Assembly: GCA_033032865.1 (NCBI GenBank)
Contig: JAWHQI010000202.1
Span: forward strand, 1,488,001-1,552,000
From: Dactylorhiza incarnata
Taxonomy: Eukaryota > Streptophyta > Magnoliopsida > Asparagales > Orchidaceae
Reading direction: 5' to 3'
Length of the DNA stretch: 64,000 nt
The position numbers and the translations under genes are program-made. The notes beneath the pieces are model-generated. The model saw only the letters and a list, made by a program, of their open reading frames with translations. It searched no databases and was not told the origin of the DNA. Below are positions 8,021-19,790 of this stretch, in pieces (the stretch's first letter is position 1; each line of letters starts with the position of its first letter).

Positions 8021-11000
8021 GATCCCCAGCTCCTTGGCAAGGCGCAAGCCTGCCACTATGGCCTCGTACTCTGCCTGGTTGTTCGTGACGGGGAAGAGGA
8101 TCTCGACTGCTTGCTCGATCCTTGTTCCCTGCGGACTGACGAGTACGATGCCCACCCCCACTGAACTTTTGCCCGAAGCTCCATCAACAAACATCTTCCA
8201 AGGAATTGGGTTGAGCACCTCTTCTCCTGGCTCCGCTTCCACCGAGAAGTCAGCCAAGAAGTCAGCTACTGCCTGGGCCTTGATCGCCACTCGGGGGGAG
8301 AAGGAAATGTCGAACTCGCTGAGTTCTACCGACCATTTCGCCAACCTCTCTGAATGCTCCACCCCCTCTAGGACATTACGGAGAGGATGATCAGTTACCA
8401 CTCGGATGGAGTGAGCCTGAAAATAAGGCCGGAGCTTCCGCGCCGACACCACCAAGGCGAAGGCAAGCTTCTCCAGGATCGGATACTTAAGCTCTGCCTT
8501 CTTCAGCACCCGGCTGACATAGTAGACGGGTAGTTGCTTCCTTCCTTCCTCCCGAACCAAAATGGAGCTAACTGCCTCCGCTCCTACTCCTAGGTAGATG
8601 AGCAGGTCTTCGCCTTCCTTCGGGCTTTGAAGGAGAGGTGTCTGAGTCAACTGCTCCTTCAACCTTCCGAATGCCAACTCACATACTTCGGTCCACTCGA
8701 AGCTTTCAGTTTTGCGGAGCGTTTTGAAGAATGGAGAGCACTTCTCTCCGGCCTTTGAGAGGAAGCGGCTAAGACCTGCCAGCCTTCCTGTCAACCTTTG
8801 GACTTCCTTCATCGTCTTTGGGGATGGCATTTCCAGGATCGCCTTAACCTTGTCGGGGTTAGGCTCTACTCCCCTCGGGGTAAGGAGATGTCCCAGGAAC
8901 TTTCCCCTTCCTGCTCCGAAGACGCACTTCGCCGGATTGAGCCTCATCTTGAATCTCCTCAGCGTTGCAAAGGTCTCCACCAGATCGGCTATGTGTTCCT
9001 GGATGCTCTTGCTTTTGATCAAGAGGTCGTCCACGTACACTTCCAGGTTCCTCCCCTTTTGCTCCTTGAAAATGTGGTCCATCATCCGTTGATAGGTGGC
9101 TCCCGCATTCTTTAAACCGAAGGACATCATCTTGTAGCTGTAGCAGCCATCGTCGGTGATGAAGGAGACATCGCGGCAATCAGGGGGATGCATCCGGATC
9201 TGGTGATATCCTGAAAACGCATCAAGGAAACTCATCACAGAAAAACCGACGGCTGAATCAACCAGCGCGTCGATTCGAGGCAAGGGATAACAATCCTTCG
9301 GGCAGCTTTTATTCATCAAGGAAAAATCCACACACATTCTCCAGCTACCCCCCGCCTTTGTCACCATTACAACATTGGAGACCCAGCCTGGGTACTGGAT
9401 CTCCGATACAAAACCTGCATCGAGCAGTTTTTTAACCTCCTCCCGAATTGGCTTGGCGAGGATGGTGGCGGTTCTCCTCTTCTTTTGGCGGACGGGCTGG
9501 ACAGCGGGATCCAGGTTGAGGCGATGACATGCAACCTCAGGGTCGACTCCTGGCATCTCGGCTGCGCTCCAAGCAAAGATGTCGACGTTCTTTTGCAGAC
9601 ACGCCGCCATCTCGATCTTCTCCTCGGTCTTTAGCGATCCGCCAATCTTCAGAAGCCCCGGCACTCCCGCTGCGGAGAGTACCTCGATCTCCTCGACCTC
9701 TTCAGCCACCTCCAGCCTGGCCGGGCTCTCCAGCACTCTTCCGAACTCTTCCGCGTCAGCCATCCAGCTGATGGTGCTGACGGCGCTGAGATAACACTCC
9801 CGCGCGGCTCTTGGATCGCTCCTGATCCTCACCTGGACGTCTCCCTTGCAGTACTTCAAGCACTGATGGTAGGAAGATGGGACGGCCTTGAAAGCGTTGA
9901 GAAGCGGCCTCCCGAAGATGGCCCTGTAATAGCTCGTGGCGTCGACGATGACGAATCGACAGCTGATGGAGGTGCCCCCGAGCGTCACAAGGAGATCTGC
10001 TCCTCCTTCCACTTCCTTCTTCTCTCCGGAGAAGCCGAAGAGGGGACCATCAGATGCACGAACCCTGACAGCTTCGACTCCCAGTCCGCCAAACGTCCCC
10101 TTGAAGATGACGTTTACAGAGCTACCGTTGTCGATCAGAATTCGATCAACGGTGAAGTCCTCCACCGCGGCTTGAATCACGAGGGCATCATGGAAGGGAT
10201 TCTCGTTCCCTAGCATGTCCTCCTCAGAAAAGGTAATCTCCTCCATCGGGGGTGGTGCTTGTGAGGTCGTGGCGACACTTCTTCGGTAGATTTGATGGAG
10301 GCTCCCCTTGCGGGAAGCTTCCAGCCCTGCTCCCCCATGGATTACTCCAACTCTGCCTCCCTGGCCAAGGTCTCCCCGACCTCCCTGGTCGACCCGGTCC
10401 TCGTTCCTCCTTCGAACGACGGCAGCCTGCCCTGCCTGAGGCTCGGCAGGGGCCTCTATCCTCCGCTGCTCCCCTCCACCTTCTCCTGCCGCTAGCCTCC
10501 TCCGGGCTTCCCAAAAGTCTGGGCAGGCAGCCATGGCATGTCCCCCCACCTGGTGGAAGTCACAGTAGAGGGGAACCTCTTCTGCTTGACGCCTCCTCGG
10601 CTTCTGCTTCTTCCTTCTTTGACGGCGGCCTCGCCCGGCTACCGCCATCGCTTCGTCTCTCCTCCTCTCCTGACGCCTCTCTGGCTGGCGAAAAGGCCTT
10701 CTTTCTGGGGATCTCCCCCTTTGATCCTGACGCTGGTGCCGTCCAGCCGGCCTCCAAGGTGGCCGGTTGACGGGGACCTGGTAGCGCCTTCCCTCCTCCT
10801 GACGCTCAGGGGACTCGACGGGCCTTCTCTCCATGCTCCTCCTGGCTTCCTTCCTCCTGGGCTCCTCCCTCTTCTTCTCCTCTCTTCTCCTTTCCTCGCG
10901 CCGCTCCGGCCTCTTCTTCTCCTCCCTCCGGGGCTCTTCTCTCTTCCTCTTCTCAGGGATTCCATCCCTCTCTCCACGGTCGCCTCTGGTCACCTGTGCC

Positions 11001-11935
11001 AGCCTTGCCAAGAAGTCAGGGTTGGAGGCCTCTCCCCGGACAAACTTATTGGCCCTCTGAATGAGGTTGTCGTAGGAGTAGGGAGGATTCTCACTGAGCT
11101 CCAACTTGAAGAGGCCTTGACTTATGCCGAATGTCAAGGCCAGCAACAGGATGTTGTTATCCACCTCCTGGATCTGCAGAACCTCCTCCTGGAAGCGCTC
11201 GATGTAAGGTCCCAACGCCTCATCTGGCCTTTGCACCAGATAGAACAGGGTCGTTGTCTCCTTCTTCAGCTTCCGGGCCGTGTCGAATCGGGTTGTCAGC
11301 CCACGGCACAGGTCTTCAAAGCAGTAGATCGAGCCGGCGGGCAACTGGTGGAACCAGTCCCAGGCCTTTGCACGGAAGGTGATGGCAAACAACCTGCACT
11401 TGAAGGCGTCCGACATGGTTCGGATAGAGACTATATCCTCGAACCATTGGATGTGCCTGACGGGGTCCTCCTTCCCTGAATAGTAATTCAAGGCTGGGTC
11501 CCTGAACCCTTCTGGCACGGGCGCGGCAATGATCTCCTCGCAGAAGGGGCTCCTCCCTCCTGCCCGGCGATGATCCTCAACCTGGCGAGTATCACCTCCA
11601 TACTCGCCATATGGGCGAGTATCCTGGTACCTCGCCTGCTCGCCCGGCTCGCGAAAGCGAATCCCTTGCGAGGTTGGCTGGTAGAACTGCGACCTCCTTG
11701 GTCGCTCGGTCTCATCCTCTACGTGCTCCTTTCCTGCTCGCCGAGGGGGACTCCCTCCCTCGGACGGAACTGGGCGATGCGGCGAGGTCGCCGTGACCTC
11801 GGCGCGCGGCTGAAGCACTGCTCGCATGGTCCCCTCCATGCGCTGCGCGAAGGCTTCGAAAACTGCTAGCGTCACGAACTCGCCACTCGCGGACGGGTTG
11901 CCGACTACCTCCTCATGGTCGCCAACTGCGACCAT
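8021..11935 (-). pseudogene. Ty3/gypsy (Tat/Retand) gag-pol, 5' part: gag, protease, RT, RNase H
   Basis: The frame is open for about 1300 codons from the ATG at 11935. Domains in order: a retrotrans_gag region (NYYSGKEDPVRHIQWFED, AITFRAKAWDWFHQL); a long Arg/Glu-rich stretch; a zinc knuckle of the variant CX2HX4HX4C (CDFHQVGGHAMAAC); an aspartic protease with the Tat-type IDNGSS active site; a reverse transcriptase with SFLDAFSGYHQI and an intact YVDD; RNase H 1; and a second, plant-type RNase H starting at FVDGASG. Two RNase H domains mark the Tat lineage. The frame is broken at 8015-8020 by the 5S-derived element, inside this second RNase H. The lack of stops points to a fairly young copy. 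Confidence 0.88.
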
Positions 11936-12314
11936 CTCGCCTTCTTACTGAACTTTCTTCCAACGACTACGGTCCATGCTCACCGCACCAAAGTGTTGAC
12001 GCCAGGAAAATCCTGACCTCAAAATTCGGACCGATGCAGCCGGAGGCTACTCGCCCAGCAGTCCGACGAGATGACCTGGCTGGCGACTACTGAAGAGCTA
12101 GAAGAGCAACACACAGGACCCTAGGTGCTTGGCAGGGAGGTCCCACCACGTACCCAGAAGCTCAAGAGAGTCTTCCCCTCCGAAACCAAAGTGGCCGAGC
12201 TTGGTACAGGGAAGGCACCGACTTGGCTGAAAGCAAGGGTGACGAGCTCGAGAGTTCGGGAATCGGGGTCCAAAAGCTCAAGTCCAGGTGCCAATCCAAG
12301 TACCCCTGGGGTCC

Positions 12315-12322
12315 TATTTATA
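12315..12322 (-). promoter_or_regulatory. TATA box of the Tat LTR
   Basis: TATAAATA on the minus strand (plus-strand TATTTATA), with U3 to its right. U3 carries the recurrent word GGCGAGTAT at about 12387, 12416 and 12489 and its complement near 12505. Confidence 0.6.
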
Positions 12323-12589
12323 GGAAAACCAAAGGGTAGGGGGGTTTTATAGCCCAACCCCCAACCTGGCGACTATGGGTTACTCGGCGAGTATCATGCC
12401 ATAGTCGCCCATCTGGCGAGTATTGGGTGCTGCTCGCACACGCCGGGCCAATAATCGCCAGGTCTTCTGTTCCACACTCGCCAACCTGGCGAGTATTGCC
12501 TGCATACTCGCCGAGGTCTTCTCTACTTCTGCCTTGAACTGCCGGGCTCTGTGTTGACCTCTTTGACTTTGACTTCTGCCTACGTGGCT

Positions 12590-12591
<2 letters not shown>

Positions 12592-12620
<29 letters not shown>
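12592..12620. repeat. 29-bp G homopolymer
   Basis: An uninterrupted run of G in the U3 of the Tat LTR. It is the longest of 13 G or C runs of 14 bp or more in the window. Confidence 0.9.
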
Positions 12621-12860
12621 TCCACCCTCGGAGAATGAGGGTTGTACAATTACAATCATTATTTTGTAAAAAACAATACGTATATACTTAAAATGATTAT
12701 TTTTCCCTCTCTTTCTCTCTCCCACTCTCTCTCTCCCTCCTGTAAAGATTATTTTTATTTTTTTATATTAAAAATGTTTAAGATAAAATATGTGAAAGAT
12801 CCAACGGTGTGAAATGAAAGCACGGTAAGAGCATGAAGAATGTTATATTCACTTATATAA

Positions 12861-13127
12861 TAAAAATATATATGTGTATATATATATATGTATATATATG
12901 TATATATATATGTGTGTGTATATATATATATATCTGTGTATATATATCTATATATGTATATATATATATATATATATTTATATATGTGTGTATATATATA
13001 TGTGTATATATATATATATGTGTGTATCTATATATGTGTATCTATATATATATGAATATCTCTCTATATCTCTCTCTCTCTCTATATATAGGTGTGTATA
13101 TATATATACGTGTATATATAGTGATAG
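12861..13127. repeat. TA/TG microsatellite
   Basis: A compound (TA)n/(TG)n stretch with short TCTC tracts. It produces apparent reading frames of only Ile, Tyr, Val and Cys on both strands, which are not genes. The 200 bp to its left (12650-12860) are AT-rich and hold nothing I recognise. Confidence 0.9.
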
Positions 13128-13587
13128 TGCACGGGGGGCCTTACGTGCCCCGCGCGACTGTACCATACCCGCCCCCCATGCTCCGCGCATCAATACCCTG
13201 CACGCCCCGACAGGCTTTGCCCGCACCCGGTACGCACACACTTATATATAATTTTTTTTCTTTTATTAGAAATTAAAAAAAAAACATAAATATACACATT
13301 CTATATATATAAACATTATATATTTACGAAACTATATATATATAATTTTTATGATTTTAATTTTTTTTAAACCCGATACCGGCGGCCCCCCTCCCGTTGC
13401 CCTTCCCCGCCGCCGCCGGAGCCGCCTCCGGCCTGACCGGAGGCCACCGATGTGGTCGCTGGACCCCGGCGAACCTGCCGGGGTAACTCCGGCGGCGCTC
13501 CGTCAGAGCCACCGCCGGCGGTGGCCCTGACCGTGATGCCCAGATATATACAGCTCCATCAGGGCCACCGCCGGCGGTTTTACTTTA

Positions 13588-13636
13588 TATAATATATATA
13601 TATATATATGTATATATATATGCGTGTGTGTATATA

Positions 13637-13669
<33 letters not shown>

Positions 13670-13768
13670 GTGTGCGTGTGCGTGTGCGTGTATATATATA
13701 TATAAATATATGTGTGTGTCTGCGAATAATATATATATATATATATATGTGTGTGTGCCGTCGGATCA
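13588..13768. repeat. TA/TG microsatellite
   Basis: Alternating purine-pyrimidine tract with GTGTGCGTGTGCGTG inside TA runs. There is no coding signal. Confidence 0.9.
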
Positions 13769-13832
13769 AGATCCAAATGATTCTATCCATTCGCAGGTGG
13801 TCTGCGAATAACTTTTCAGTTTTACGTTGGTT

Positions 13833-13864
13833 GGCTATTCGCAGTAGTCTGCGAATAGCCAAAC
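13833..13864. repeat. Perfect hairpin
   Basis: TTGGCTATTCGCAG and CTGCGAATAGCCAA form a 14-bp stem around a TAGT loop. An outer, looser pair (TTCGCAGGTGGT and ACCACCTGCG) flanks it, so the stretch of about 100 bp folds as one long hairpin. Confidence 0.75.
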
Positions 13865-14299
13865 AATTTTGTGTCAGTTGACTATTCGCAAACCACCTGC
13901 GCAGAGTTTTTTTTTTTTTTTTTAAATTATAATAAAATAACATATAAATAATTTAAAAAAATATTACAAAAATGCAAAAAATGAAACTACTTAAAAAACA
14001 AATTAAATCAAAAATTAAAACTAGCCCGCCGACCACCGCGGGACGGGTACTGTCGCGCGGGGCACTGGTGCCCGTGCATGATAAGGACTCACCTGCTCTA
14101 TGTTGTTGGAAGGTATCAGGAAGTCTGCTCTCAAGTAAGATATACCTTTGTTGATCATAGTTTATTGAGCATCATCTTTGTTAAGAATAAGCCATGAGTT
14201 TAACTAGAGATTAAAAAAAATATATCATTTATATGCATGCGAAGACAATCTTTATGGCCTTCTAAAGTTAACGAGGAATTGAACGGACGGTAACTTGCA

Positions 14300-15735
14300 G
14301 GAAATGTCACTAGCAGCTCCGCACGGGCTTCGCCCGTGCTCACTGACTCTTAGCGGGATGCACCCACATTCGAGCGAGTTGTGCTTGCATTCGAGCGGGT
14401 TGTGCCTGCATACGACAGTACCGGACGGGCCACGACGGGCTTCCCCCGCAACTTATACATATGGGTACTCAAAATGACCGTAAAAAATATACATCAATAT
14501 TTTATAATTATTTTTTTCAAAAACATTTCTATTTTAACAAAAAATTATTTTAAAGTAAACTATTATATTTAGAAATTATTTTTTGAAGGCATAATGATTA
14601 TCTACCATAGTAGAGGTAGGGAGTCAACTAAAAAGTTTTCGGATTTTATGAATTTCTATCATTATTTTTATTATAAGGATATTGTGTAATTACACAATTA
14701 GCTATTATATTTTATGAATTTCAATTTTTTGTTTCATTATTTTTAATTATTTTATTTTTTGCATTTTAAGTACATATGAGCGGGTTGTGCCCACATATGA
14801 GCTGATTGCTCTATCATACGAGCACTTATTTTTATTCAAAACATATACATATGTGTACTTAAAATGATCGTGACAAATTATGAATCAATATTCTTATTTT
14901 TATTTTGTACAAAAATATAAAATTTTATCTAAAAAATCAATTTCTCTCTACCTCTCTCCCCACCCCCCCCCCCCCCCCCTCTCTCTCTCCCTCCCGCCCC
15001 CTCTCTCCCCCGCTCTCTCTCTCTCTCATCCCCTCTCCCCCCTCTCTCTCTCTCCCTCACATGTAGGTTTAGGAGACCTATAAAGATTCCCTCTCTCTCT
15101 CTCCACCTCTCTCTCCTCTCTTTCTTTCTCTCTCTCCATTGTAAGGTTGAGATGCAAAGTTTGTCTCATTTTGAATGGCTAATATTTTTTGTACCACTTC
15201 AAACTACTTCCATATAGTAGTTAAGATATATATATATGTGTGTGTACATTAAAGAAGTAGTTTGGAGTTGTAGAATTAATCTTAGTCATCCAATATGTGA
15301 CAAGCTTTTGATTTCAGCCATCCAATGAAGAGAGAGAGAAAGAAAGAGAGAAGAGAAAGGGGGAGAGAGGGAGAGAGAATCTTTATAGCCTTCATATACC
15401 TACATTTAGGGATACGAAGGAGAGAGGGAAAGAAGAGAAAGAGCGAGAGAGAAATTGATTTTTTAAGTAAAAATTTACATTTTTTTTTTACAAAATAAAA
15501 ATAGGAATATTAATTCCTATTTTTTTACGGTCATTTTAAGCACTTATATGTATATGTTTTGAATAAAAGGTAAGTGCTCATCTGCGAGAGCATCACACTT
15601 ATAGGCGGGTGCAACACGCGTATAGGCGGGCGTGACACGCTCATATGCAGACACAACCCGCTTGAATGCGGGTGAAGCTCGCTAAGAGTCAGCGAGCACG
15701 CTCGAAGCCCGTGCGGGCGAAGCTTCTCTTTACGA
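14300..15735. mobile_element. Fold-back element, 1.4 kb
   Basis: The left arm (GCACGGGCTTCGCCCGTGC, gagcgggttgtg repeats, ACATATACATATG, a CT-rich tract, TTTGTCTCATTTTGAATGG) is repeated in reverse order on the other strand in the right arm (about 15255-15735). The centre is near 15230. The arms contain short tandem units of the kind GCATTCGAGCGGGTTGTGCCT. A single related arm lies at 28785-29145. No protein is encoded. Confidence 0.6.
14963..14979. repeat. 17-bp C homopolymer in a CT-rich tract
   Basis: It lies within the CT-rich part (14941-15140) of the fold-back element's left arm. Confidence 0.9.
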
Positions 15736-16895
15736 TTGATTACTCTTTTTATTGTGTGCAAATGAAAGGAATATTGTGATTTATTTGTTATGAAATATTG
15801 TGCACATGTTCTCTTTATATATCACTTATGAAGTATAATTCAATCAAATATTATGAAAGAGTTGTCTTTGCATTTTTTGTAATATTTTCAATTGTAACAT
15901 TAAAAATCAACATTTCTACATGTTGCAATAGGTCCACCGTGTTACTAAAATTTGGAGTAAGCATCGCCGCGGGGAATTTATGTTATCAAAAAATTTTTGA
16001 ATGTAACGACTAATGAAGCTCTTAAGATCGTCTTAATCAAACATTATCGACATCTAAGTGGAGTTTATGCAGAAATTTATTTTTATAACAAAATAATTAA
16101 CCAAATAAAGAACACACAAAAAGATTAAAGATTGAGCAAGCGGTAAATATACTGAAGTGCGGAAATGTGATTTATACCATTCTTGAAATCTTGCTTGTAT
16201 TTCATGATATCGGATATTCGCAACAGTTGTGTAGTGTTGTTTCTTATGAATTCCGCGGTGCTAGCGGATCCCGGTAGCATACAAATGTATCTAAAAGAGT
16301 TTTCTACAGTGAAAAGGGTTAGAACGAATATGTATGTAAATCAAACATGCGATCAATAAACAAATCACCTGTGTAAAACTGAAATATTCTCAAAATCATA
16401 AGATCTTGTATGTTTTCACAGATCCGTGAAACTGAAATATGATATACTTTATTTTCAAATCAATTAAAAATATGGATATAGAAGAACTGTATAAATTGAA
16501 TAACCATAGATGTGTGTAGGTAGCTAAATCAACTGATTTAGGAGTATAGCTGAAGTGATTAGAGTGAATCTGTAGCCTTCTGCTCCAAGAAGATAAAGCC
16601 GAATGAAGGGGTGCTCTTCTTAGATTTCTTTGATCTCATATAACCTAACCCCTCTTGAGGTCAGTGTTTTGGAAGAATAAAAATGGCAGCCAAAATTGTA
16701 GGGGCTTGTTGGCTTCAGGTCGCAAGAATCTCCAAGACCTCCTCTTCCTCGATTTTGCTAGATCCGAGAATACAAGGAGTAGATCAAGAGCTTCAGCGAT
16801 CCTCTGCCTTTTTCCTCTCCTTAGCACCGAATAGATGAATGATGATCTGGATCGCAGAGATGGCTAGGATATACCGGCATGAGAGATTTGCATTC
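15736..16895. other. Unassigned AT-rich DNA
   Basis: I see no gene, repeat pair or element boundary here. Short reading frames are not supported by composition. Confidence 0.5.
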
Positions 16896-16997
16896 TGTAA
16901 TATCCCGACTTTTATTGGGTCACTCTAGTGGACCCAATAAAAGTAACCTAAATGATAGAAAGTGACCCGATTGTGGGAAATTGTGCTCGGGAACTCC

Positions 16998-17315
16998 AAA
17001 TTGACTTCCATCAGTTCCGTTAGACTCGTATAATCAATACGAGTGCAATGGAGCTCGTTCCATTCCAATCCGAGGCCGTTTAGAGAAAACGCCCATTTTG
17101 AGTATCGTAGTGCGTCACAACAACGTCGTTGGGGGTACAGTGACCATACATACTCCAAATTGATTTCTGTTAGTTCCATTAGACTCGCATAATCAATACG
17201 TATGCAACGGAACTTGTTCCATTCCAATCCGAGGTCGTTTAGAGAAAGCGACCATTTTGAGTATCGTAGTGCGTCACAACAACGTCGTTGAGGTGCAGTG
17301 ACCATACGTACTTCA
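16998..17315. repeat. Tandem duplication of about 157 bp
   Basis: Two adjacent copies share words such as GTTCCATTCCAATCCGAGG and GAGTATCGTAGTGCGTCACA and differ by roughly one base in ten. Confidence 0.8.
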
Positions 17316-17891
17316 AATTGATTTCCGTCATTTCTGTTATATCTAGTTTTCCTTTCAGTACTACTCCAGTCTCGTACTGGTCCGATTATTCCATCTCTTT
17401 ACTTCAGTACTTCCTTTTAGTACATTTATAATTCAGTATTTCATTTCTGCAGCTTATTTTGCACCACTTTTTACCACACTCAATTACTGTAATTTATCAT
17501 ACCTACAGTTCTAGTCGGGTCTTGCTCTGGCGAGCGACCATTCCTATTTTGTGGAGCCTTAGTTGGTGATAACCGTGAGTTGAGTATCTCTTCCAGGGTT
17601 AGCCCCAAATAATGTGCCTGCACGCCCGTTGCGCCTCCCGGCCAAAAGTTGGGTAGCCGGTCAAGTTAAGAAGGTCGTGGCAGGCCCGAAGTGTTTATTC
17701 TTCCTTTAAATAATTGTTTGTGAATTGCTTACGGTAATAGTGGCAGGTCGGTCACACCCGCAGACTGTTCGTACCGGTGCGGGAGAGTTGACGACTCATG
17801 GCGACAGGGAGATGTGCACCGCAGGTAATCACCACTCCGTCCCCGTTGATTTACCTCCACTGGTAAGCCTAAATTTCGGATTCGCCAGATG

Positions 17892-18155
17892 TGAGAGGAC
17901 CCATCGCAACCAACTACACCAAAAGCCTGGACTTTTGGTGAAGGCGCAACTTGTTCTTTATATCAACGGAAAGGTGCTACGGGTCAAGTGAAGGAACGCT
18001 GGACCCAACAATCCCCCCACCAGCGTCCAGCACGACCCGCAAGCTCAGAGGTGCTCCACATGGCCCGCAAGCTCAGAGGTGGCTTGACACATGGCTCCGG
18101 CCGCCTGACCCGCCAGGACCCACACAGGTAGAGAGAATTTCAGGAATTATCAGCG

Positions 18156-18186
<31 letters not shown>

Positions 18187-18335
18187 CTCGAACCCGCAAC
18201 CTGCTTTGATACCAATTGAGAGGACCCAGCGCAACCAACTACACCAAAAGCCCGGACTTTTGGTGAAGGCGCAACTTGATCTTTATATCAACGGAAAGGT
18301 GCTACGGGTCAAGTGAAGGAACGCTGGACCCAACA
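17892..18335 (-). mobile_element. Complete TRIM (LTRs 119 bp) with 5-bp target duplication
   Basis: Two 119-bp direct repeats (17892-18010 and 18217-18335) start TGAGAGGACCCA and end GGACCCAACA. They are flanked by AGATG at 17887-17891 and 18336-18340. On the minus strand the right LTR is followed, after two bases, by TGGTATCAAAGCAGG (18200-18214), a primer-binding site for initiator Met-tRNA. A purine tract (GGTGGGGGGAT) precedes the left LTR. The internal region is only 206 bp, noncoding, with a 28-bp C run (18156-18183). It depends on another element's enzymes. Confidence 0.92.
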
Positions 18336-19194
18336 AGATGTTGCTCACATCCAAGTAGTACACTGAGTTGTACAGGAGGGTCTGGGTGGTGCGGTACGAC
18401 CACACTCAGAAGTGGCAGGACTGGTCACTGTCACCGACAGCCACATCGGTGAGGCCCGCGGGGTTCGCTACCCTGCTGGAAGAAAAGCGGTCCAAACTGT
18501 GTCGGCACAGGGTTTTGTGAGCGGGTTTTGAACACTTGCGACGTGTTTGCCAATTGTGGTTACCCGTATTATTACTGTTACTACCTGAGCATTTCTTTTA
18601 ATAAACTGTTGATAAGGATTTTCGGTTATTTATATGCTGCTAACTCTTCTTGCTTCAACTATCTATTTTCTGTTTGGGTGCTTAAGATCGTCCCCAGGAT
18701 ATGGATCTGGGGAGGAGATGTGTTTTCACTTAACTCTATGACTAACAGTTGTTTATATAACTATTCACATGAGATGGGACAACGCGAAGCCATCGTACCG
18801 CATGACGACATACTGGTTTTTAGATTGCCCAATCGGATACACCAGTCTCACCTCCTATCTTCCGTGATGTGAAACCTAGAGTATAGGGCTATGTTAGGAA
18901 TATATAAGAGAATGTAGTAGTCACCCTTAGCCCACCGGGCCAACCATGTAACCAGTTGGCTTCGGCCTTTTTGCTTATAAATATATGTACACTTATTAGT
19001 TTCCTTATGATTGCTTCTGCTGTGTGATCTGATGTAATGTATTGACTCGCGTGCCTGATAAGGCGACCACCCAGTGCTTGAGAAGGTGGGTTGTTGCCAC
19101 TCGGGAAGCACTGAGTGGCCATCTTGGGAAGTAAGACCTCTCTCTCCCGACCTGGGTTCTGTTCTTGGGGGGGGGGGGGGGGGGGGGTCTTACA

Positions 19195-19279
19195 CAGTCC
19201 TCCTTTCTCGACCTAGTAGAAAGTGCAAAGACGGAAACCCTCGTCGGCGATCGAACGAGGAAAATAATCATATTTTGGA
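19195..19279. other. Short spacer, possible internal remnant of a Tat element
   Basis: It follows the 21-bp G run (19167-19187) and precedes the Tat LTR fragment. There is no recognisable primer-binding site. Confidence 0.3.
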
Positions 19280-19790
19280 TGTTTAAGCCAAAAAATCCCG
19301 ACTTCAAATATCCGGACCTAAGTGTAGTCTGAGGCTACTGATTCTGCGATCTGACAATCAGGATTCGGAGGCTACAACTAAGGAGATGGAGAAAAAAACA
19401 CAAACAGACCTTAGGGCCTCTTCGGCAGGGAGGTCCCGCCACGTACCCAGAAGTTTAAGAGAAACTTACCCTCCGCAACCACAGATGAACGAGCTTGGTA
19501 CGAGGAAGGCACTGGCTTGATGAGTATCTCGCTTGTGGGGGGTAACAATCTCTATTTTTCAAGTGTCATTCCTGGACCCCCTGGGGTCTATTTATAGACA
19601 AATCCTAAAGGGGAGATGTAGGTGACTATATTCGTCCCCTACGAGGTTGTCTGGCTGGATCTGGCGATCGGGTTACTATTGAAGGATCTCACCCACGCCT
19701 AGCGAGATGTGTTGATAGTCGCCACCTAAGCGAGTAACTTCAATGCTTGTTGATAGTCGCCAGTTTGGGGAGAGTAACTATTATTTTACT
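19280..19790 (-). repeat. Diverged LTR fragment of the Tat/Retand-type family
   Basis: It aligns along its length with 11994-12520. Shared landmarks are TGTT...GCC...AAAATCC at the left edge, GGCAGGGAGGTCCC, CCACGTACCCAGAAG, GAGCTTGGTAC, and CCTGGGGTC before TATTTATAG. The U3 part keeps TAGTCGCCA and GCGAGTA words. It is probably the remnant of a deleted element. Confidence 0.65.

Larger units (their letters stand above)
11994..12648 (-). repeat. 5' LTR of the Tat/Retand-type element
   Basis: On the minus strand the LTR runs from TGTACAACCC (near 12648) to GGCGTCAACA (11994), just before the leader and the gag ATG. The primer-binding site should begin within a few bases of 11993; TTTGGTGCGGTGAGC is the candidate, but I cannot assign the tRNA. 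The paired LTR is outside the window on the left. A second, diverged copy of this LTR lies at 19280-19790. The right boundary is less certain because of the long G run at 12592-12620. Confidence 0.65.
13128..14076. mobile_element. Candidate inverted-repeat (MITE-like) element with GC-rich ends
   Basis: The left end (GTGCACGGGG, then GTGCCCCGCGCGAC and GTACC) is repeated inverted at the right end (GCATGCACGGGCACC family, near 14036-14076). The middle holds a CpG-rich islet (13380-13590), a second TA microsatellite and a perfect hairpin. Similar single ends occur near 25321 and 29156, each just after a TATATA run. No clear target duplication is visible; a Helitron end is an alternative. Confidence 0.4.
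16896..19194 (+). repeat. Probable solo LTR of a Tekay-type Ty3/gypsy element
   Basis: It begins TGTAATATCCCGAC and ends GGGGTCTTACA, the end pattern typical of Tekay/Del LTRs and close to the ends of the LTR at 48.8-55.4 kb. The flanks are CATTC and CAGTC (4 of 5 bases equal), which fits an old 5-bp target duplication. There is a TATAAATA at about 18976. It contains a complete TRIM and a tandem duplication. No primer-binding site or coding DNA is attached on either side. Confidence 0.5.

Noticed and set aside
10252..11479. Plus-strand frames of up to 313 residues opposite gag
   Set aside because: Leu/Pro/Ser-rich antisense shadows of the Arg/Glu-rich gag; unlike the 1-3.6 kb genes they have no introns, promoter or domain.
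12833..13881. Frames of Tyr/Ile/Cys/Val repeats
   Set aside because: Direct translation of (TA)n/(TG)n microsatellites.
13128..14085. Helitron with the GC-rich motif as its end
   Set aside because: No CTRR terminus after a hairpin and no A|T insertion signature could be shown; an inverted-repeat element fits the paired ends better.
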